Shown in pieces: positions 1-4,812 of a DNA stretch of 5,811 nucleotides (the first letter of the stretch is position 1; the number at the start of each line of letters is the position of its first letter). The stretch spans positions 1-5,811 of the forward strand of contig CAJQMW010000372.1 in assembly GCA_905479535.1 (NCBI GenBank), written 5' to 3'. The notes below the pieces were generated by a model. It worked only from the letters and a program-made list of their open reading frames with translations, was not told the origin of the DNA and ran no database searches. The stretch comes from an uncultured Maribacter sp. GTDB lineage: Bacteria > Bacteroidota > Bacteroidia > Flavobacteriales > Flavobacteriaceae. The position numbers and the translations under genes are program-made.

Positions 1-365
1 CGTGTTGGGGCGGTAACTCCTTCAGGAAGGTATTTTTGCAAAGGGTCATCTAGCCTCATCTTATTTTTCAGCACCATATGGGCCAATAAAATCCCGGTAA
101 AGGTTTTTGAGATCGACCCGATTTCAAATATAGAATTTTCATCGACAGGCTCGTTGGTCTTCAATGATTTGACACCATAATTATAATAGTCTGTGCTTCC
201 ATTTGCATCTATGATTCCGATTACGATACCGGTATTGGTACCATTGTCGACACGCAATTTTATATTGTTTTCTACTTCTTCAGTGAAGGGTATCTGGGCT
301 TGGCAGGCCAATATAAATCCTACGGAAAGGAATACGGCGATAAATTTTTTATACATACTTCTCAT
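1..365 (-). CDS. Serine beta-lactamase family hydrolase, exported (partial, C-terminus off the left edge)
   Basis: Visible are 121 N-terminal residues of a class C beta-lactamase/penicillin-binding-protein-like serine hydrolase. The export signal is two lysines, a hydrophobic stretch (about 8-19) and a lipobox-like I-L-A-C with Cys21, so an outer-membrane or periplasmic lipoprotein is likely; ordinary signal peptidase cleavage is an alternative. The catalytic SxxK motif is Ser84-Ile-Ser-Lys87, inside the typical context FEIGSISKTFTG, followed by the family's 'LDDPLQKYLPEG' segment at about 105-116. The second (YxN) and third (HxG/KTG) active-site motifs would lie beyond the window. Family members are variously beta-lactamases, D-Ala-D-Ala peptidases or esterases, so the substrate cannot be named. 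I chose the ATG at 365 (leader ACCACAA); an in-frame ATG at 356 gives an equally good signal peptide. The gene begins 41-50 bases after the membrane protein gene on the same strand and has no recognisable promoter of its own, so cotranscription is plausible. Confidence 0.88.
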   Translation of the reverse strand, partial: MRSMYKKFIAVFLSVGFILACQAQIPFTEEVENNIKLRVDNGTNTGIVIGIIDANGSTDYYNYGVKSLKTNEPVDENSIFEIGSISKTFTGILLAHMVLKNKMRLDDPLQKYLPEGVTAPT

Positions 366-406
366 TTGTGGTATATGTTTATTAAGATTTAGATAAGTAT
401 TAAATA

Positions 407-997
407 TTATTCCTCCATCACTTTAATAAGTTCATTAATTTTTTGCAGTCTTGGTATAAAATTCTTTTTAACTGCCCATTTGTTTAGAAAATGGACACCA
501 ATCGTCATTGCTATTGTAGATGATATAGCCAATAGAATCCATTTTATTTTTTCTGGAATGTGAACAAACCCCAATAACATAAGAATTAGGCCGGGATACG
601 TAGGCAAAACATACCAATATACAACATTGTCAAGTGACTTCTTCTGAATACCTAGGACTTCCCTTGCTTTATATAGATAATCCAAGTAAGTTTCAGCATA
701 GTTATTCGGCTTCTGCCTATCTACGCTTAAAAGTCGAAAAAGAATATATATGACCCCCAGGACAATCAAAACCGATCCAATTCTTGTTAGGGTAAAAGGG
801 TGCGTGTATGCAATGTATGAGAATACTGGAATAACAATGGCACCGGCCAAAGTTTCCCTAATAAGCATGTACCTCCAGCCTCGATGAATACGATTCAAAC
901 TCGACTCCATATCCATCATCAATCGTGATTTCTCAAACTTTATTTGCTCCACTTCGGGAGATGACTGCCAAATTTTTATGAGTTCATCTTCCATCAT
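407..997 (-). CDS. Four-helix membrane protein, candidate anti-sigma factor partner of the upstream ECF sigma
   Basis: This is a 196-residue protein that I do not recognise as a named family. It has a charged N-terminal segment (1-47, with E-L-I-K-I-W near the start), then hydrophobic stretches at about 49-66, 70-92, 125-146 and 151-171, and a basic C-terminal tail (172-196, K-K-N-F...L-I-K-V-M-E-E). The loop at 93-124 is polar and lysine/tyrosine-rich. There is no signal peptide, no HxxxCxxC zinc-binding anti-sigma motif and no enzyme motif. Its start codon overlaps the stop codon of the sigma gene (ATGA, 994-997), so translation is very probably coupled; the second Met at 994 is an alternative start. 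Genes placed this way after ECF sigma genes are usually anti-sigma factors holding the sigma at the membrane, with the N-terminal segment as the cytoplasmic binding part. That role here is inferred from position and topology only. The gene is intact. Confidence 0.85.
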   Translation of the reverse strand: MMEDELIKIWQSSPEVEQIKFEKSRLMMDMESSLNRIHRGWRYMLIRETLAGAIVIPVFSYIAYTHPFTLTRIGSVLIVLGVIYILFRLLSVDRQKPNNYAETYLDYLYKAREVLGIQKKSLDNVVYWYVLPTYPGLILMLLGFVHIPEKIKWILLAISSTIAMTIGVHFLNKWAVKKNFIPRLQKINELIKVMEE

Positions 998-1509
998 GAA
1001 TTTTGATTTAGACAGTTCAACAATTTCGTTTTGATGCGTTTTATTTTCACGGCGATGTTGTTTTCCGTCAGACCGGTAACTTCAGAAATTTCCTTATAGG
1101 ACAGCTCTTCCAAAAACAATGTGATTACCGCTCTATCGGCCTCGTTTAGTTTTTTGATACAGCTTCTCAATTGTAAGAGTAGCTTTTGCTGTTCTATTTT
1201 CCGTTCTTCTACAACATCAGTTTTATAGATATCTATAGCGTAGCTATCCATACGTAATAGTTTGCTCTGTTTCTTAATTTTTTTGGTTTTTAAACGAAGA
1301 CAAACGTTGAGTGTTATGCGGTACATCCACGTTCCGATGTTCGAATTCTTCTTGAACGAAGGCATCGATTTCCAAATGTTTACCAATACTTCTTGAAAAA
1401 GGTCTTTGGTGTCATCTTCATCTTTGGCATAGACTGTACATATGCGCAACAACTTGTGCTGGTGCTCTTCCAGAGCATTTAAAAAAGTACTTTCGAGGTT
1501 TTTCCCCAT
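994..1509 (-). CDS. ECF-type RNA polymerase sigma factor (sigma-70 family)
   Basis: This 171-residue protein has the two domains of an extracytoplasmic-function sigma factor and no others, a normal length for the group. Sigma region 2 spans about 15-80: the D-L-F-Q-E-V-L-V-N-I-W helix (36-46) binds core polymerase, and F-K-K-N-S-N-I-G-T-W-M-Y-R-I-T (52-66) recognises the -10 element. A lysine-rich linker (73-84) and a charged spacer follow. Region 4 spans about 112-168: L-N-E-A-D-R-A-V-I-T-L-F-L-E-E-L-S-Y-K-E-I-S (121-142) and the recognition helix around T-E-N-N-I-A-V-K-I-K-R (148-158), which reads the -35 element. It would direct polymerase to a small regulon when released from its membrane partner, the gene that overlaps its stop codon. 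Its start (ATG at 1509) fits the family's N-terminus. It lies 89 bases after the amylosucrase stop, so it may have its own promoter. The inducing signal cannot be read from the sequence. Confidence 0.95.
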   Translation of the reverse strand: MGKNLESTFLNALEEHQHKLLRICTVYAKDEDDTKDLFQEVLVNIWKSMPSFKKNSNIGTWMYRITLNVCLRLKTKKIKKQSKLLRMDSYAIDIYKTDVVEERKIEQQKLLLQLRSCIKKLNEADRAVITLFLEELSYKEISEVTGLTENNIAVKIKRIKTKLLNCLNQNS

Positions 1510-1522
1510 AACTATGGCCGGT

Positions 1523-1549
1523 CTCTATAAGTTTAGTTACACGACTTTT
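1523..1549 (-). promoter_or_regulatory. Possible regulatory sequence upstream of the ECF sigma gene
   Basis: On the minus strand, 14-40 bases before the sigma start codon, the sequence reads AAAAGTCGTGTAACTAAAC and then TTATAGAG. It contains GTGTAAC, which resembles the AAC-containing -35 elements read by ECF sigma factors. A related string (AAAGTGGCGTGTAA, then ACTTTAGAG) lies upstream of the SPFH gene at 4715-4737. An ECF promoter with standard spacing from GTGTAAC would start transcription at or past the start codon, so a simple -35/-10 reading does not fit well. An operator or a chance match is possible. Confidence 0.2.
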
Positions 1550-1598
1550 GAAAATATGACAGCTTTTTAGATTTTTTTATGGAAAAGGGTGTATATAA

Positions 1599-3536
1599 CT
1601 AACCAAGTGCTACCCACATCTGCTGATATGGGTCCAGCTTTAGGCGTCCTTCCTCTAATACTAATTTTTTCTTTGAGATGAGGTCTTTAGGGTCACTACC
1701 AAAGGATATTCCAATGGAGAATAACCAGGCCACGTCTAGGAACTGTGGCGCTTTGTCAAAATTGGATATTATCCATAAACTCCCGCTATCGCTAGTGCGT
1801 TCAAAAACGAAAACCTGACTATTTGAAGAAGGATGCAAGGTCAAATTATTGTTATCCGCCAACAGGGGTAATTTCTTTCGTAATTGTATTAATTTCTTCA
1901 GGCCACTATATATTTTAAAACTGTGATTTTTTTTGGATTTGAGCTTGTCCACGACTTTCCAATCCTGTACCGGTCTGTTTACCCACCTGCTGTCATTCTT
2001 ATGCGCTGCATTGGTCCTAAACGAGTAATCGTTCAGCGTTCCAAGTTCATCTCCCATGTAAATCATTGGAATGCCGCCATAGGATAGAATTATGCCATGT
2101 AGCATTAGAATTTTTGCGATGGATAAGTCAATCGCTACCTTATCTTTTTCCTCCAAAGCTTTTTCCAGCCCCAAAAGTGAAGCTGCACTTCCTGTAATCC
2201 TACCATCACCGTTTTTGGGGTTGTACATAAAAATTAGTCCTCTAGCCGGAGACCATTCCAGGCCTTGACAATAGTAATCCAGTAGAAATTTTCTGTGTGC
2301 ACTGGGGTTCCAACCCATATCCCTAATAAACTCATCATCATAGCCTAAACCAATATCGTCATGACAGCGGATGTAATTGATCCAAGTGGCATCGTTCGGC
2401 TTTGTTGGAATTTCCATAAGGCTCTTATAGAGCAACGAAGTCTGTTTTGTGGCAATGGAATTCCAAAGTAGTGCCATCAAAGAAGCATTATAGGCAACTT
2501 CACACTCATTACCCTCTAAGATACCCTCTCCAAAATACTTGATGATATTCCTAGGGGCGACGATGGCTTCCGCTAAGAGTATGACACCGGGAGCGATTAC
2601 CTGGAGACACAATCTAAATAGGGAAATAAGTTCATGGGCCTGCGGAAGGTTTTGGGAGATGGTGCCCAGTTTTTTCCATAAAAAGGCAAGTGCATCAAAG
2701 CGCACCACGTCCACACCCATGTTCGCCATTTTCACCAAATTACCCAACATTTCAATAAAGACTTCGGGATTGGTATAGTTGAGGTCCCATTGATAATTAT
2801 TGAAACAGGTCATGACCCATTTATCCATCTCCGGTACATGGGTAAAACTACCTGGAGCGGATTCCGGGAAAATTTCAGGTAATGTTTTTTCAAACTCCTC
2901 TGGAATTATCCTGTCAGTGTAGGTGTGATAATAGCCTTGGTATTTTTCCTCACCTGCCTTGGCCTTTTTGGCCCAGCTAAATTCATCTGAAGTATGGTTC
3001 ACCACAAAGTCCAACATCAGGAATATATTCTTAGACCGTGCTAAAGCGGTTAGTGCTAGGAAATCATCTTTAGTCCCAAATTTAGGATCAATTTCATGGT
3101 AATTGTTAACGGCATAACCTCCATCACTTTCTCCGCTTGGCCTGGTTGTTATGGGCATTATATGGAGAAAATTTATTCCTAGGTCTTCCAGATATGAAAG
3201 CCTATCCACTAGTCCGTTGAGATCTTTGTTAAAGCGGTCCACATACAATTGCATACCCACCAATCGCTCATTTTGATACCAGTTCCCCTGTTTTATTCTT
3301 TCCAAATCAAGCTTTTTAAGCTCATCTGGTCTTATCCCGAACAAATGCTCCATCGAATCCAAAAGATTATGGAAATGAATTTGATTCTCTGAGGATTCTG
3401 GATATAGCGAGAAGAATAATGTTTTTATCAGGGACAAATTTGTCGCCAATCGCAACTTGAACAATTCTTCTGTAGTATGAGCCCCTTTAATACCCTCTTT
3501 AGAAATTAAAAGGTGATGTAATGCAGCTTGGTTCAT
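1599..3536 (-). CDS. ams: Amylosucrase-type glucosyltransferase (GH13 subfamily 4)
   Basis: Amylosucrase uses sucrose to extend alpha-1,4-glucan and releases fructose. At 645 residues it matches the roughly 630-650 of the family. It has no signal peptide, so it acts in the cytoplasm. The order is an N-terminal helical domain (about 1-90), the TIM barrel with inserts (about 91-540) and a C-terminal beta domain ending L-K-L-D-P-Y-Q-Q-M-W. Visible active-site residues are D138 (SDGGYAV), D176 and H181 (DFVVNHTS), R279 and nucleophile D281 (VVRFDALAFLWK), acid/base E323 (LAEAIVAP) and H392-D393-D394 (CHDDIG), with R446 (GDGRITG) and R517 (DSRWVNRP). By my remembered alignment to Neisseria polysaccharea amylosucrase, these correspond to its sucrose-binding residues; the +1-site A284, F285, I325 and V326 also match. 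Two differences are Pro220 where that enzyme has Arg226, and Leu397 where it has Trp after HDDIG. Sucrose hydrolase, a close relative, is the main alternative. The start codon is one base after the fructokinase stop, so the two genes are one operon. Confidence 0.9.
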   Translation of the reverse strand: MNQAALHHLLISKEGIKGAHTTEELFKLRLATNLSLIKTLFFSLYPESSENQIHFHNLLDSMEHLFGIRPDELKKLDLERIKQGNWYQNERLVGMQLYVDRFNKDLNGLVDRLSYLEDLGINFLHIMPITTRPSGESDGGYAVNNYHEIDPKFGTKDDFLALTALARSKNIFLMLDFVVNHTSDEFSWAKKAKAGEEKYQGYYHTYTDRIIPEEFEKTLPEIFPESAPGSFTHVPEMDKWVMTCFNNYQWDLNYTNPEVFIEMLGNLVKMANMGVDVVRFDALAFLWKKLGTISQNLPQAHELISLFRLCLQVIAPGVILLAEAIVAPRNIIKYFGEGILEGNECEVAYNASLMALLWNSIATKQTSLLYKSLMEIPTKPNDATWINYIRCHDDIGLGYDDEFIRDMGWNPSAHRKFLLDYYCQGLEWSPARGLIFMYNPKNGDGRITGSAASLLGLEKALEEKDKVAIDLSIAKILMLHGIILSYGGIPMIYMGDELGTLNDYSFRTNAAHKNDSRWVNRPVQDWKVVDKLKSKKNHSFKIYSGLKKLIQLRKKLPLLADNNNLTLHPSSNSQVFVFERTSDSGSLWIISNFDKAPQFLDVAWLFSIGISFGSDPKDLISKKKLVLEEGRLKLDPYQQMWVALG

Positions 3537-3537
3537 G

Positions 3538-4482
3538 CTAGGATACGAGTTGATTTTGAGTTGGAAGCGCGTTTATGGCACCAAATTTGGTGGTGGTAAT
3601 AGCACCGGCCTTGTTCGCCAAAGCAACCATATCTTTTAATGTTTCAGGATCTTCGTGCAGATTTTCCCAATTATCCAGACCCGATATCTGTTTTAACAAA
3701 CATCCAATAAAGGCGTCTCCGGCGCCCGTTGTATCAACAGGATCTACCTTTATACTTTTTACCGTGGTCTTAAAAGTGGCGGTACTTATGTAAGTCCCTT
3801 CCCCACCTAGCGTAATTACAATAATCGGTACTCCGATATTGTGAAGGTATTCACAGGCTTTCTCTAGTGTATCCATCTTAGAGATCAGCAAAGCCTCATC
3901 CAGACTAAATTTACATAAGTTCGATTTTTGTATAAAAGCCATACTTTTTTTTATGAAAATGGCCTCTTTGCCTTTCCAAAGGTCTACTCTGTAATTGGGG
4001 TCAAAACTAATGAAGGCATTTTGGGTAAGCGCATCAAAAAAGTAGCGGTTGTAAGCATCCTCCAAGTTTCCGCCAAGAAGTGCGGTCGCAGCACCAAAGT
4101 GGACCATGTTATCCTTAAACTTTTTCTTTATGGAAGAATCATATTTCAGCTCTCTGTCCGCTCCCCGGCTAAAAACAAAATCCCGTTCACCATCTTCGTC
4201 GTTGGATACAAAAGCCAAAGTGGTGAAAACCTCTGATTTTTGAACCAAGGAAATATCTACATCCGAGTCTTTCAGGACATCCAAAAGAAATATGCCAAAA
4301 GGATCGTCACCCACACACCCCACAAAAATCCCCTTGCCGCCTAGCTTACTAATTGCACAGGCTACATTGGCAGGTGCACCACCCGCCTTTTTAGAAAATT
4401 CGTTGGCCTTGGACAGATCTTTTCCCTGTTTTTCGGCAACGAAGTCTATCAGTAACTCACCTATGCAAAAGATATTCTTCAT
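3538..4482 (-). CDS. Fructokinase, PfkB/ribokinase family
   Basis: It phosphorylates fructose, probably to fructose 6-phosphate with ATP, in the cytoplasm. The 314 residues are full length for the family. The N-terminal strand F-C-I-G-E-L-L-I-D-F (5-14) and the substrate-binding G-G-A-P-A-N-V-A (34-41) correspond to PfkB signature 1. F-D-P-N-Y-R (160-165) is typical of bacterial fructokinases. T-L-G-G-E-G-T (224-230) contacts nucleotide, and signature 2, D-T-T-G-A-G-D-A-F (250-258), carries the anion hole and the catalytic base D256. Its partner gene makes fructose from sucrose, which supports fructose over other sugars; without it one could only say sugar kinase. It is the first gene of the pair: the region upstream is non-coding and the next gene is divergent. 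Its stop (TAG) is separated from the amylosucrase ATG by one base. There is no clear Shine-Dalgarno sequence (leader ATATAAACCTC), and I see no convincing promoter consensus. Confidence 0.93.
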   Translation of the reverse strand: MKNIFCIGELLIDFVAEKQGKDLSKANEFSKKAGGAPANVACAISKLGGKGIFVGCVGDDPFGIFLLDVLKDSDVDISLVQKSEVFTTLAFVSNDEDGERDFVFSRGADRELKYDSSIKKKFKDNMVHFGAATALLGGNLEDAYNRYFFDALTQNAFISFDPNYRVDLWKGKEAIFIKKSMAFIQKSNLCKFSLDEALLISKMDTLEKACEYLHNIGVPIIVITLGGEGTYISTATFKTTVKSIKVDPVDTTGAGDAFIGCLLKQISGLDNWENLHEDPETLKDMVALANKAGAITTTKFGAINALPTQNQLVS

Positions 4483-4608
4483 GAGGTTTATATATTTTCA
4501 AGTTATCTAAGTTAAATAGAAAAAGTAGTTAGGGCATAACTTTAATCTAAATAATTCCTTAGATGGCCCTGTCATGACTTCATGTAACCATTCCATTGGG
4601 TTTCTAAT

Positions 4609-4668
4609 TTTTACCTCTCCTTGGGAGAGGTCAGAACTGCCATTTCAGCGGTTTTGGGTGAGGTAAAA
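4609..4668. repeat. REP-like double-hairpin element, 60 bp
   Basis: The element is bounded by a 9-bp perfect inverted repeat, TTTTACCTC (4609-4617) and GAGGTAAAA (4660-4668). Inside are two hairpins. The first has an 8-bp perfect stem, ACCTCTCC (4613-4620) and GGAGAGGT (4624-4631), with loop TTG. The second has a 6-bp stem with one G-U pair, AACTGC (4635-4640) and GCGGTT (4648-4653), with a 7-base loop. The outer repeat and the first hairpin share bases, so alternative folds compete. The ACCTCTCC...GGAGAGG...GGGTGAGGT layout resembles short intergenic palindromic repeats that I recall in flavobacterial and some cyanobacterial genomes, which are thought to be moved by IS200-like (RAYT) transposases. 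That it is repeated elsewhere in this genome is inference; one copy is in the window. It does not look like a terminator, because no gene ends towards it. Confidence 0.6.
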
Positions 4669-4697
4669 TACAATCCCAAAATTTTGGGATTGTATTT
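4666..4697. repeat. Perfect 32-bp palindrome
   Basis: Arms AAATACAATCCCAAAA (4666-4681) and TTTTGGGATTGTATTT (4682-4697) are exact reverse complements with no spacer, so either strand folds into a hairpin of about 12-14 pairs with an AATT-type loop. It shares its first three bases with the end of the 60-bp double-hairpin element. It sits between two genes that point away from it and lacks a T-run after a GC-rich stem on either strand, so an intrinsic terminator is unlikely. It could be an operator for a dimeric regulator of one or both genes, or part of a mobile repeat. Confidence 0.75.
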
Positions 4698-4755
4698 GTC
4701 CAAATTATTTCGTCAAAGTGGCGTGTAAACTTTAGAGTAGTTTTCGTTTCCAATC

Positions 4756-4786
4756 TTGTGATGAAGAATAGAATTCCCTACCTTTT
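4756..4786 (+). promoter_or_regulatory. Candidate Bacteroidota-type promoter for the SPFH gene
   Basis: TTG at 4756-4758 and TACCTTTT at 4779-4786 are separated by 20 bases. This approximates the housekeeping consensus of the phylum, TTTG/TTG near -33 and TAnnTTTG near -7, with a mismatch at the last base of the -7 element. Transcription would begin near 4793 and give a leader of about 20 bases, AT-rich and without a Shine-Dalgarno sequence, which is ordinary in this group. It was identified by eye only. Confidence 0.35.
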
Positions 4787-4812
4787 TGGAGTAATTGAAA
4801 ATAAATAAGAAA

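Larger units (their letters stand above)
4483..4812. other. 330-bp intergenic region between divergent fructokinase and SPFH genes
   Basis: No convincing protein-coding gene lies here. The left part (4483-4608) is AT-rich leader of the fructokinase gene, with an AGTTAT/ATAACT pair of half-sites (4501-4506 and 4536-4541) too far apart to call an operator, and an 8-bp palindrome GTCATGAC at 4571-4578. The centre (4609-4697) is a compound inverted-repeat element, described separately. The right part (4698-4812) holds the presumed SPFH promoter and a short string resembling the region upstream of the sigma gene. Both flanking genes must have promoters in this stretch. Confidence 0.8.

Noticed and set aside
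1512..1541. A classical ECF autoregulated promoter, GTGTAAC with CCATAG as -10, upstream of the sigma gene
   Set aside because: With the 18-base spacing needed, transcription would begin at or inside the start codon, and the protein N-terminus fits the family from that codon, so the pairing is not credible as it stands.
1550..1598. A terminator after the amylosucrase gene
   Set aside because: There are A- and T-runs but no stable hairpin, so termination between amylosucrase and the sigma gene cannot be claimed.
3575..4236. Plus-strand open frames of 72-102 codons inside the fructokinase gene
   Set aside because: They lie antisense to a full-length conserved kinase with all motifs in place, and their translations show no domain or plausible start context.
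4507..4560. A housekeeping promoter for fructokinase using TACTTTTT on the minus strand
   Set aside because: The -7-like element is only partial and no TTG/TTTG lies at the right distance upstream, so I could not support a call.
4666..4697. The palindrome read as a bidirectional rho-independent terminator
   Set aside because: Both neighbouring genes are transcribed away from it, so no known transcript ends there, and no T-run follows the stem on either strand.
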